Shown here one piece after another: positions 1 through 10,770 of a stretch of 15,567 nt of DNA. Under the pieces are notes generated by a model. The model had not been told where the DNA came from, searched no databases, and saw nothing but the letters and a program-made list of their open reading frames with translations. Within the stretch, counting starts at the first letter, position 1, and every line of letters starts with the position of its first letter. The position numbers and the translations under genes are program-made. Source of the stretch: PVC group bacterium (GTDB taxonomy: Bacteria; Verrucomicrobiota; Kiritimatiellia; SS1-B-03-39; PXDE01); NCBI GenBank assembly GCA_003566475.1, contig PXDE01000566.1:1-15567 (forward strand), written 5' to 3'.

Positions 1-1104
1 CGGCGCCAGTTCCGGCACCGGACCGCCCGGCTCGCCCCCGCCGGCGCTCCAGAGGCGGATACCGGAGAAGGAGACGTCCTCGATGCAGGCGTCCGGCAGC
101 CCGGTGAGCACCAGGTGGCTGTCGAGCCCCAGCTCCCGATTGTCGATATGCAGGGCGTGGAAGCCGATTCGCCGCAACCGACCGAGGGGCGGCAGCCCTG
201 CCGGAGCGTCCGCGCCGCAGCGCTGGCGGCCCAGGGTCATGAACACCGGACGGGGCACGCCGCGCATGACCAGGTTGGAGAAGCTCAGGTCGCGCATGTC
301 GGCGCCTTCGCAGACCTGGATCTTGAGTCCGGCGTCCTGGATGTCGCGGAACACGCAGTTGCTGAGGGCGACGTTCTCGAAGTCCCCGCGGGAGAGCAGC
401 CCGATCCGCACGCCGGCCCACTTGCTGGTGAACGTGCAGTTGCTGATGACCACGTCGCGGCACGGCCGGTCGGCCCGCGAGGTCTGCAGGCAGATCGAGT
501 CATCGCTGGTGTCGAAGGAGCTGTTGGTCACCCGCACGTCGGTGCAGCCGTCGAAATCCAGCCCGTCGCCGTTGTCGTTGGCCCGGCTGTGGATGCGGAC
601 GCTGTCGACGGCGATGTCCGAGCAGTACAGCCAGGCCGAGGTCCAGGAGGCCGGGCGGACCAGGGTGACATCGCGCATCCGGATGCCGGTGCAGTTCAGG
701 AAGCGGATCAGCATGGGCCGGTTGCCCTGCGGGTCGTCGGGGTTGGGGAAGTGGGCTTCCTGGCCCTGCCCGTCGATCGTGCCCTGGCCGACGATGCCGA
801 TGCCGGTGGCGTCGCGGGCGAAGATCAGGCACCGGTCCATGTGCGGCTCGCCGCGGTACATCTGGTGGTGGGTGTCGGTGGTGTAGTCGGCGATGCGGGG
901 GCTTCCGAGCAGGGTCGCGCCCGCCTCGACCTTCAGGACCACGTGGCTCCTGAGATAGACCGTGCCGATGACGTAGCGGCCCTGGGCCACGGTCACGGTT
1001 CCGCCGCCCTCCGCGTGGCAGGCGTCGATGGCGGCCTGCACGGCCCGCGTGTCGAGCGTCCGGCCGTCGCCTGCGGCGCCGTAGGTGCGGATGTCGTAGT
1101 CCAT
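1..1104 (-). CDS. GH28 family polygalacturonase-like glycoside hydrolase (3' end cut by window edge)
   Basis: Open in frame from the ATG at 1104 to base 1 (368 codons) with no stop, so the C-terminus lies outside the window. The N-terminus (residues 1-29, including YGAAGDGRTLDTRAVQAAID) is the usual entry to the right-handed parallel beta-helix of GH28/pectate-lyase-fold proteins. NDNGDGLD at 176-183 and the Asp pair D201-D202 in TSDDS match the GH28 acid cluster. The GHG histidine motif is not recognisable: SKWAG (227-231) and VRIG stand near where it should be. The RIK motif reads LKI (about 260-262). Members hydrolyse galacturonic acid or related linkages; substrate cannot be fixed here. 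No signal peptide is visible, implying action on imported oligosaccharides unless secretion is atypical. The start is 8 nt after the lyase stop, with a GGAG overlapping that stop, so it is probably translationally coupled as gene 2 of an operon. Family call is firm; specificity is unknown. Confidence 0.88.
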   Translation of the reverse strand, partial: MDYDIRTYGAAGDGRTLDTRAVQAAIDACHAEGGGTVTVAQGRYVIGTVYLRSHVVLKVEAGATLLGSPRIADYTTDTHHQMYRGEPHMDRCLIFARDATGIGIVGQGTIDGQGQEAHFPNPDDPQGNRPMLIRFLNCTGIRMRDVTLVRPASWTSAWLYCSDIAVDSVRIHSRANDNGDGLDFDGCTDVRVTNSSFDTSDDSICLQTSRADRPCRDVVISNCTFTSKWAGVRIGLLSRGDFENVALSNCVFRDIQDAGLKIQVCEGADMRDLSFSNLVMRGVPRPVFMTLGRQRCGADAPAGLPPLGRLRRIGFHALHIDNRELGLDSHLVLTGLPDACIEDVSFSGIRLWSAGGGEPGGPVPELAP

Positions 1105-1112
1105 GAATCGGG

Positions 1113-3158
1113 TCACTCCGTTTCCGGGCCGCCCGGACGCGGCGATGCCTGACGGGCCGCCGGATCCCGGACGGGGCGCGACCTGCGGGGGGCCGCTTGT
1201 TCAGAAGGAGGGGGCTGGGGGATAGGGAAGGGAAAGCCCCAATCCTCCCGGCCGCTCGGGAACTGGCAGAGATTGCGGCTTCGCATCAGTTCGAAGGCCG
1301 GGGGCACGGCGGCGCCGAAGGGTCGCTCCCAGGGGGTTTGGCCGATGCGGAGGCCGAGGCCCGAATCGGTTGATTCAATCGTCGGGGCCGGCCCCCTCTG
1401 CACGGTGGCCACCGCGTAGATGTGCTGCAGGTCGCGGCCGCCCCCGAACGTGGCCCTGACATAGGGCCGACCGGGGTAATCGATCCGTTTCGCACCGAAG
1501 ATGCGGTGGCTGCCAGGCGCATGGCCCATGACGCATTCGTCGGGCGGGTGCCCGAGGAAACGCACCTGCATGGTGGCGCCATCCTCGGCACGCAGATTGA
1601 ACCCCCGCTCCACGATCTCGCATTCCAGTTCCGGAGCGAAGAGCTGGGTCCACCACCACGTCCGGCAGGCCTGGTGCTCGATCAGGTCGAACCGGGCCAG
1701 CATCAGGGGGGTGGTGTCCGTGGCCCAGCGGACGGAGAGGTACCTCTCGTGGTAGCCCCGCGAGCAGGCGCGCAGATCCATGGCCATCCGGGCCTCGTGG
1801 GCGTCCGCCTCGTCCCAGATCACCAGGCCCTGGTTCTGGGACTTCCGCCGCCAGCCCTCCTCGGCGGCGCAGACCGTGCTCTGCCATTCGGGGAGGTTCT
1901 GGCCGTTCCCACCGCCGAGGATCCAGTCGTGGTTGAGAGCCAGCAGGCGGATGGAGCCCGCGTCGTGATGGCTGTGCCCCCCCACGTGGGTGGTCCGGGC
2001 GTACGCCCCCAGAAGGGCGTCATCCTGATCCTGGTAACGATCCCGGACGATCCAGAGGCCCTGGCGGCTGTCGCTGACGTGACGGGCCAGTCCGGTGCCG
2101 GCGTCCTGTTCCGGAGTGTCGTACGGATAGCAGACCGCCGCGAAGTAGAGACCATGGACCCAGGGGGCGAAGGACGGTCGGGGGCTGGCATGCCCCCACA
2201 TCCGGTTCCACCAGTTCACCAGAGGGCCCCGCTGCGCTTCGGGGGCCACCCCGAGAAGGATGTTGTCCATGGCTCCCGCATCCCAGCCTTGGCCATGGTC
2301 GTTCCAGCTTACCGAGCTGCCCCATTTCGGACCCTGCCCATGGGCGTCGGTCAGGTTGTACCGGGCACAGGTGATGGCCGCCATGCTGGGGCCCATCCGG
2401 CGCAGGTTGGGGTGGCGCTCCAGGAGGTCCGGGCCGCCGCAGGCCCGCCAGGCCAACAGGGCCGGCAGGAGGCCACCGCAGGCGTAGGCCTGATAGCCCA
2501 GTCCCTCGTGGTAGAAGCCGGCATCGCCGAAATGTTTGCAGAAGGCCGCGATCCGCTGGCCGCAGAAGGCGATCCGCTCGGAATGGTCCCAGCGCCCGCC
2601 ATCGTCCTTCCGCTGGCCATGGCTGGCCAGGGCGGCGACCAGGGAACCGCTGTGGGTCACGGCCCACCAGTTGTTGCCCGCCTGGTAGGGATTGGCTTCC
2701 CGAACCTGGTTGATGGCCAGAGCGAATCGGGCCAGGAGGGCATCGAAGGCCACCCGCTCCGCCGGTGACCAGGCGTCGGCGCAGCATTGCTGAACGATGG
2801 TGGCCCGGATGCTGAGGCCGGCCACGCCCAGATCGAAACGGTCCCAGGATTGAGACTGGTGATGGATGGCCAGCCTGGCCTTATGGGCGTACCCGGGCTC
2901 GCCGCCAAGCAGGTAGGCCACCGCACAGGACACGGGGTCATCGGCCGCGGCGCCGTCGCGGTCCCTGGGGGTGGGATCGATCACCTCATCCAGCGGGAGA
3001 CCAGCCGAGGTCCGGACGCATTCCAGCAATCCGGTGACATGGGGGTGACCGTTCGCCAGCAGATTCCGAAGGCGATGGACCATGGACTCGTCGTGCCAAA
3101 GGCGCGGGGGCCTGGGGCCGGCGAGCTTCTGTGCATGGGGTTCAGGCGGCTGGCGCAT
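1113..3158 (-). CDS. heparinase II/III-like polysaccharide lyase
   Basis: This is a 681-aa protein. The frame is open upstream to 3278, but the ATG at 3158 is preferred because CGGAG lies 6-8 nt upstream and the extra residues are low-complexity. Residues 30-330 look like the alpha/alpha-toroid of the family, with GNNWWAVTHSG (161-171) and GFYHEGLGYQAY (214-225, Tyr/His-rich). GGHSHHDAGSIRLLALN (393-409) is the characteristic start of the heparinase II/III-like beta-sandwich domain (PF07940 type). Such enzymes cleave uronic-acid polysaccharides by beta-elimination; whether the substrate is a glycosaminoglycan, alginate or another polymer cannot be read from sequence. There is no signal peptide or lipobox. 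The last 40 or so residues are Pro/Arg-rich and look added to the fold. It is first gene of a two-gene unit with the GH28 enzyme, suggesting joint breakdown of an acidic polysaccharide. Confident on family, not on substrate. Confidence 0.87.
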   Translation of the reverse strand: MRQPPEPHAQKLAGPRPPRLWHDESMVHRLRNLLANGHPHVTGLLECVRTSAGLPLDEVIDPTPRDRDGAAADDPVSCAVAYLLGGEPGYAHKARLAIHHQSQSWDRFDLGVAGLSIRATIVQQCCADAWSPAERVAFDALLARFALAINQVREANPYQAGNNWWAVTHSGSLVAALASHGQRKDDGGRWDHSERIAFCGQRIAAFCKHFGDAGFYHEGLGYQAYACGGLLPALLAWRACGGPDLLERHPNLRRMGPSMAAITCARYNLTDAHGQGPKWGSSVSWNDHGQGWDAGAMDNILLGVAPEAQRGPLVNWWNRMWGHASPRPSFAPWVHGLYFAAVCYPYDTPEQDAGTGLARHVSDSRQGLWIVRDRYQDQDDALLGAYARTTHVGGHSHHDAGSIRLLALNHDWILGGGNGQNLPEWQSTVCAAEEGWRRKSQNQGLVIWDEADAHEARMAMDLRACSRGYHERYLSVRWATDTTPLMLARFDLIEHQACRTWWWTQLFAPELECEIVERGFNLRAEDGATMQVRFLGHPPDECVMGHAPGSHRIFGAKRIDYPGRPYVRATFGGGRDLQHIYAVATVQRGPAPTIESTDSGLGLRIGQTPWERPFGAAVPPAFELMRSRNLCQFPSGREDWGFPFPIPQPPPSEQAAPRRSRPVRDPAARQASPRPGGPETE

Positions 3159-3307
3159 CCATATCTCCGGGGAAATCCTTTGTCGCCGAGGGCACGGCCA
3201 GCCCCCGCCGGAATCGGCGACATGCAGCGGAAAGGCTTCGGAAGGCTCCGGCGCGGTCCTTCCTAGCCCCCGGGACATGGCCGTGCAATCTGTTTCTTGG
3301 CGACGGT

Positions 3308-3352
3308 TCAGGCTCGGCCGCGCCCTTGGCGGGCGCAGCTACGGGCTTCGCG
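3308..3352. repeat. 45-nt dispersed hairpin repeat, copy 1
   Basis: It matches the copy at 3379-3423 at 42 of 45 positions. Its core, read on the plus strand, is GCGCCC-TTGGC-GGGCGC, a 6-bp stem with a 5-nt loop, followed by AGCTACGGGCTTCGCG. The outermost stem pair is G-C here and A-T in copy 2, so two of the three differences compensate each other. It is non-coding. Confidence 0.8.
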
Positions 3353-3378
3353 CGGGTCGTGGGCGGGTCGGTGTCGGG

Positions 3379-3423
3379 TCAGGCGCGGCCACGCCCTTGG
3401 CGGGCGTAGCTACGGGCTTCGCG
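3379..3423. repeat. 45-nt dispersed hairpin repeat, copy 2
   Basis: This is the second copy, 71 nt from the first. Its core is ACGCCC-TTGGC-GGGCGT, followed by the palindrome GTAGCTAC. Related but diverged copies with the same TYGGC loop occur at 10867, 11005 and 12370. Confidence 0.8.
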
Positions 3424-3424
3424 T

Positions 3425-3471
3425 TCCCCCAATCCCGAATCCCCAATCCCCAGTCCCCCATCCCCCTACCC
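3425..3471 (-). repeat. G-rich near-heptameric array overlapping the thyX stop
   Basis: On the minus (transcribed) strand this stretch has at least seven runs of three to five G separated by 2-4 nt, with units like GGGGATT and GGGATTG. The thyX TAG stop sits inside the first unit (GGGTAGGGGG). It is a strong candidate for an RNA or DNA G-quadruplex at the 3' end of the acnA-thyX message. Similar short GGGATTG-type arrays are known between genes in other high-GC bacteria; I infer family membership from the motif only. Confidence 0.75.
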
Positions 3472-4311
3472 AGCCTCGGGATCCTGATCCAGGCCGAGCT
3501 TGGCCTCGAACTCGCGTCTGCGGCTGCCCTTGAGGCCGTGGGGCTCGCCGCGGAGGAGGCGGCGGACGGCGTCGAGGTCGTATTCGGAGAAGTGGCGGCC
3601 CCGGACCAGGTGGCGCTGGAAGCTCGCGTAGGCGAGGGGAGCCACGGCCTGGGCGCAGGTGGCCATGGCCTCGGCGTAGACCCGGATCTCCCACTGGGCG
3701 TGGGGGTCGAGCCGGAGGGCCAGGAAGTGGAAGAGGTTGTGGAGGTCGATCCGCCAGTACCATTCGGTGTAGATGGAGACGGGCAGGTTGATCCGGGCCA
3801 GCTCGCGGGCCACCCCCTCGTCGAGCAGGCGCTGGTAGGAGGCGTAGGTCGTCTCCTGGTCGCGGGTGAGGATCTCGATGACCTGGGCCCGCACCGCCTC
3901 CGGAACCTCCTCGGTCGACCGGCCCTGCTTGTTGGTCTCGCTCTGGAAGGCCACCGCCTCGGCCGGGGGCACGTAGAACTCGTCCTTGAGCACGCTGTAG
4001 CGGCCGGAGATCTCGTTGACGCTGGCCGTGCGGTGGCGGATCCACTGCCGGGCCACGAAGATGGGCATCTTGCAGTGGAACTCGAACAGGACATGCTCGA
4101 AGGGCGAGGTGTGACGGTGCCGGAGCAGGTAGTCGATGAGCCCGGCGTCCTCGCGGTAGGTCTTGGTGCCCTCGCCATAGGAGACGCGGGCGGCCTGGAC
4201 GATGCGGGCGTCGCCGCCCATGTAGTCCACCATCCGCACGAACCCCTTGTCGAGCACGGGAAGGGTCTGGTCGAGCAGGGCCTCGGCCTCGGGGACGATG
4301 GTGCGGGCCAT
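3466..4311 (-). CDS. thyX: flavin-dependent thymidylate synthase ThyX
   Basis: This is a 281-aa protein that makes dTMP from dUMP using methylene-tetrahydrofolate and reduced FAD. The ThyX signature RHR-x7-S is complete: RHRTASVNEISGRYS at residues 92-106, with Ser102. The long N-terminus (VLDKGFVRMVDYMGGDARIV, 19-38) matches the long ThyX form seen in alphaproteobacteria such as Rickettsia, which supports the ATG at 4311 over an internal start at Met27. The C-terminal half has the conserved INLPVSIYTEWYWRIDLHNL stretch (174-193). The gene follows acnA by 10 nt, with GAGG upstream of the start, so it should be co-transcribed with aconitase. Its stop lies inside a G-rich array that could affect 3'-end formation. 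No thyA is visible in the window. The full motif predicts an active enzyme. Confidence 0.97.
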   Translation of the reverse strand: MARTIVPEAEALLDQTLPVLDKGFVRMVDYMGGDARIVQAARVSYGEGTKTYREDAGLIDYLLRHRHTSPFEHVLFEFHCKMPIFVARQWIRHRTASVNEISGRYSVLKDEFYVPPAEAVAFQSETNKQGRSTEEVPEAVRAQVIEILTRDQETTYASYQRLLDEGVARELARINLPVSIYTEWYWRIDLHNLFHFLALRLDPHAQWEIRVYAEAMATCAQAVAPLAYASFQRHLVRGRHFSEYDLDAVRRLLRGEPHGLKGSRRREFEAKLGLDQDPEAG

Positions 4312-4321
4312 GGCGCGGGCC

Positions 4322-7036
<2,715 letters not shown>

Positions 7037-7097
7037 CGAACGTCCTCGGGGGTAGGGGCCGGGCCACCGGCCGCGGCAGGCACACTGCAAACCCAGA

Positions 7098-7127
7098 AGA
7101 ATAGAGGCCCGGGCGGAGGGGTGTCAA
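7098..7127 (-). promoter_or_regulatory. sigma70-type promoter of acnA-thyX
   Basis: On the minus strand there is a perfect TTGACA (7122-7127), an 18-nt spacer and TATTCT (7098-7103, 4 of 6 matches). Transcription would start near 7091, about 55 nt before the acnA ATG. It is the best -35 box in the window. Confidence 0.65.
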
Positions 7128-7181
7128 TGAGCGTGAGGAAGTGAAGACCTACGAGGCGTGCTGCCTGCGGGCGGAGTTCGG

Positions 7182-7210
7182 TTGCCGGGGCTCGCCCGGC
7201 CGGGCATAGT
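7182..7210 (+). promoter_or_regulatory. candidate promoter of the SEC-C gene, implying a leaderless transcript
   Basis: TTGCCG (7182-7187), a 17-nt spacer, then CATAGT (7205-7210). Each box matches consensus at 4 of 6. The -10 ends 6 nt before the ATG at 7217, so transcription would begin at or beside that start codon. It diverges from the acnA promoter. Confidence 0.4.
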
Positions 7211-7216
7211 CGGGGC

Positions 7217-8968
<1,752 letters not shown>

Positions 8969-9007
8969 CGCGACCCTCCAGGCCGCGCCACAGGAAATCC
9001 CCTAGAA

Positions 9008-9024
9008 CCAGGGCGTTGCCCTGG
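9008..9024. terminator. palindrome downstream of the SEC-C gene, possible terminator
   Basis: CCAGGGC-GTT-GCCCTGG is a perfect 7-bp stem with a 3-nt loop, 40 nt past the stop. There is no T-run after it, so Rho-independent function is uncertain; it may instead belong to the repeat family to its right. Confidence 0.35.
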
Positions 9025-9180
9025 GCCAAGGCAACCCCGCCTTCAGACCGGACGCTGGCGGTTCGTCCGCTCCGCCCGCGCCACGTCGTCGGTGACGGGA
9101 GGGCGTGTGAATGCGACGGCACCCCGTAGTCCGCTGTTCCCGCCCTGCGCATCCGGATGCCCCAAAGGGGCTTCGTAGCC

Positions 9181-9360
9181 CCAGCCCAGGGTTGCGAGGA
9201 ACGAGCTACCCTGGATGCCAGGGTCCGATAACATCCCTACCCTGAAGGGGTTGCGTCCGACCCAACCAGCGCCCTGGGCGGAGCGGACGCAACCCCGTTG
9301 GGGTTGGTCGTTGGTGGGGGATAGACCCAGGGTAGCGGCAAGGCCGCAACCCTGGGCTGG
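9181..9360. repeat. 180-bp nested inverted repeat (MITE-like or long hairpin)
   Basis: Three perfect arm pairs are nested in order: 9181-9196 with 9345-9360 (16 bp, CCAGCCCAGGGTTGCG), 9205-9214 with 9327-9336 (10 bp), and 9247-9259 with 9284-9296 (13 bp, GGGGTTGCGTCCG). Between the second and third arms the two sides are also partly complementary. A further small palindrome (AACCCC-GTT-GGGGTT, 9291-9305) overlaps the right side. A CCCC-AAA-GGGG hairpin lies just outside on the left (about 9161-9171). No transposase or target duplication is evident. Confidence 0.8.
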
Positions 9361-9447
9361 CGGATGGAACCCCGTCGGGGTACGCGAACAGCTCCCGAAC
9401 CCCCATCCCCGCCGCGCAGCGCCCCCCCCCTCTCCCGCCGTCTCCTC

Positions 9448-9612
9448 CAGCGCGTCAAGCGGGCTGCGGGGGCTGGCCTTCAGATCCCAGACCCCATGGG
9501 TGCCGACCATGGGGATCGCCACGCGGGTGTGCCCCAGCAGGTCCTGGATATCCCGGATGTCGGTTCCCGCGAGCCGGGGATGGGTGGTGAAGCCGCCGCG
9601 GAGGGTGTACGC
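9448..9612 (-). pseudogene. C-terminal relic of an integron-type tyrosine recombinase (IntI-like)
   Basis: The minus-strand frame reads YTLRGGFTTHPRLAGTDIRD then IQDLLGHTRVAIPMVGTHGV and ends SPRSPLDAL. This lines up with the end of IntI-like recombinases, which run HTLRHSFATHLLEAGTDIRT, then IQELLGH, then TTMIYTH, and finish with SPLD or SPAD. Box II Arg (TLR) and the LLGH His are kept. The His three residues before that Arg is Tyr (HTLR to YTLR), and the catalytic Tyr of MIYTH is Gly (MVGTH), so it cannot be active. Only about 54 residues of an expected 320-340 remain; no recombinase-like sequence is seen upstream of 9612. The surrounding frame is open much further, but those parts cross repeats and are not meaningful. 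The SPLDAL ending favours IntI over XerC/D, but a search would be needed to settle this. Confidence 0.72.
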
Positions 9613-9856
9613 GAACACCAGGGAACCCGCAGACCCATCGCACAAGGTGGGGACGGTGCTCTCCCTGGAATATCGCCCTGAAAGAATGAAATTACCGAAG
9701 TCGCCGGGGACAGACGTGAATCCGGAGGGGAATGCATCAGCCCACAATCTCCGGTTCGATGCGCAGGTACGCATGATCTCGCCATGGTGTAAACATGCTC
9801 GGCAAGGTGGCGGGAGAGCACGCCGCCTCCCAAGACCCTAGCCGAAACGGCTCTTC

Positions 9857-9885
9857 TTGACGCAATGGGGCACCGCACGTAGACT
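9857..9885 (+). promoter_or_regulatory. sigma70-type promoter of the histidine-phosphatase gene, Pc-like position
   Basis: TTGACG (9857-9862, 5 of 6), a 17-nt spacer, then TAGACT (9880-9885, 4 of 6). The predicted start is near 9892, about 70 nt before the GTG start at 9962. It lies between the recombinase relic and the core-like GTT site, directed away from the relic, as cassette promoters of integrons are. Confidence 0.6.
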
Positions 9886-9936
9886 ACACCCAGTCTTACG
9901 GAAGATTTTCCCCCGATGCAGGGAGATTATGTGTAG

Positions 9937-9951
9937 AGCAGGACGTTAGAA
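9937..9951 (+). other. candidate integron core site (attI/attC-like GTT core)
   Basis: AGCAGGACGTTAGAA holds GTTAGAA (9945-9951), one base off the GTTRRRY core consensus, 17 nt before the next start codon. The 12-mer AGCAGGACGTTA recurs exactly at 11334-11345. Core sites are short and degenerate, so this rests mostly on position. Confidence 0.35.
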
Positions 9952-9961
9952 CGGCACCATC

Positions 9962-10645
9962 GTGAAACTGCTAATCGTACGACATGCCCAGTCGAGGGGG
10001 AACGCAAGCGGGGACTATTCGGTTGCGACCCATGATGCACTATCACGTCTGGGCGAGGAGCAGGCTGGTTCCCTTGCCACCGCCCTGAGCTCGTACTCCT
10101 TTGATAGAATTGCGGTAAGCCCTCTTCAGCGCGCCATGGAGACGATTGTCCCCTATCTATCGGCAACCCGTCGGAAGGCGGAAATCTGGCCGGAGATCGC
10201 CGAGGCCTGCTGGCAGGGCGAGCGGGAGGCGCCATGCGAGAGCTGGAGACCGATGCCGAAAGCCTTGGCCAGTCGCTTCCTTCCCTACTTCACCTTCAGA
10301 AACCATGTGCCGGTCTGGCCTACTCCGTCCGAGACGTTTGGAGAAGGCCTGTGCCGAGTCCAGGAGACGGCGGGACTGCTTCTTGAGGAAGCCGAGAAGA
10401 AGACCCGCACTCTTCTGATGGTCTCCCATGGATTCTTCATCCGGGAGCTGCTGAACGTTATCCTTGCGCGGCCAGAACCAGATGAGTTTCGCCACGACAA
10501 CTGTGGCATTACGTCACTTGGGTTTCGCGGCGCATGGCAATTGAATTTCTGTAACAGTTCACACGATGAGTTTGTTTCCAGCAAGCCGGCGGCATGCGAC
10601 GGCTCGCTGCCGCCGACGACCCATGAAGTTGGATTCGAAGGATGA
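9962..10645 (+). CDS. histidine phosphatase superfamily protein (phosphoglycerate mutase-like)
   Basis: This is a 227-aa soluble protein starting at GTG 9962; the N-terminal strand and motif begin directly (KLLIVRHAQS), so no longer form is likely. Catalytic features are complete: RHA at 7-9 with the phospho-acceptor His8, Arg57 in SPLQRAMET, an acidic residue in EIAEACW (about 78-81) and His156 in MVSHGFFIREL. Family members are phosphatases or mutases acting on small phospho-metabolites or phosphoproteins; the substrate is not predictable. The last 25 or so residues (from about 203) are polar and look unlike the fold. GC in sampled rows is about 57%, clearly below the core genes, and it includes codons such as CTA and ATA that are rare in the neighbours, suggesting acquisition. 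It has its own promoter, follows a GTT core-like site by 10 nt and overlaps the next small ORF by ATGA. It may be a captured cassette gene. Confidence 0.88.
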   Translation: MKLLIVRHAQSRGNASGDYSVATHDALSRLGEEQAGSLATALSSYSFDRIAVSPLQRAMETIVPYLSATRRKAEIWPEIAEACWQGEREAPCESWRPMPKALASRFLPYFTFRNHVPVWPTPSETFGEGLCRVQETAGLLLEEAEKKTRTLLMVSHGFFIRELLNVILARPEPDEFRHDNCGITSLGFRGAWQLNFCNSSHDEFVSSKPAACDGSLPPTTHEVGFEG

Positions 10646-10752
10646 AATGCAGATGCGTTGCAGAATGCATCTGGGCCGGATGCCACGGCAGGGCCGTGAA
10701 TGGCGTTGTGTACTGCATCGAGCATCTCTGGAAGAATGGGGCAAGACGATAG
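10642..10752 (+). CDS. 36-aa Cys-rich small protein, possible zinc-binding module
   Basis: The ATG at 10642 overlaps the phosphatase TGA as ATGA, a classic translational-coupling arrangement; GAAGG lies directly before it. The peptide has Cys3, Cys5, Cys9, Cys14, His15, Cys25 and His28, arranged as C-x-C-x3-C-x4-C-H, then C-x2-H. The segment GCHGRAVNGVVYCIEHL is like the small CxxxGC...GxxYCxxH zinc-binding peptides found in many bacteria. Seven metal-type ligands in 36 residues is unlikely in a random frame, although short ORFs occur often by chance. No known family is recognised. Its function may be tied to the phosphatase upstream, since the two would be made from one message. A hairpin at 10771-10814 may end the transcript. 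Treat as a credible but unproven gene. Confidence 0.5.
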   Translation: MKCRCVAECIWAGCHGRAVNGVVYCIEHLWKNGARR

Positions 10753-10770
10753 GAGTCCGAAGGAGGATCT

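Larger units (their letters stand above)
3159..3465. other. thyX-heparinase spacer, repeat-bearing, no gene seen
   Basis: About 307 nt without a credible gene. It holds two 45-nt direct repeats and a G-rich array, listed separately. On the minus strand, TTGCAC, 17 nt, then TAGGAA (about 3261-3289) is a weak candidate promoter for the lyase operon; the -10 match is poor. No classical U-tract terminator for thyX is visible, and the hairpin repeats may serve that role. Confidence 0.5.
8969..9961. other. 993-nt non-coding repeat and relic region
   Basis: No intact gene is supported. It holds a small palindrome (9008-9024), a long nested inverted repeat (9181-9360), an integron-type recombinase relic (9448-9612) and a forward promoter with a core-like site before the next gene. 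The stretch about 9613-9850 shows no convincing coding signal; it includes GGGGACAGAC near 9707, a motif I associate with dispersed transposon-related repeats, without proof here. Confidence 0.6.

Noticed and set aside
115..1152. Long plus-strand open frame opposite the GH28 gene
   Set aside because: It is antisense to a well-supported gene, has Ala/Gly/Val/Asp-rich composition typical of high-GC shadow frames, and no domain.
1422..2768. 448-codon plus-strand frame opposite the lyase gene
   Set aside because: Shadow of the lyase frame; no motif, low-complexity composition.
9043..9774. Treating the whole 243-codon minus-strand frame as a gene
   Set aside because: Only about 54 central codons resemble a recombinase; the rest crosses the long inverted repeat and unrelated DNA, and the catalytic Tyr is missing.
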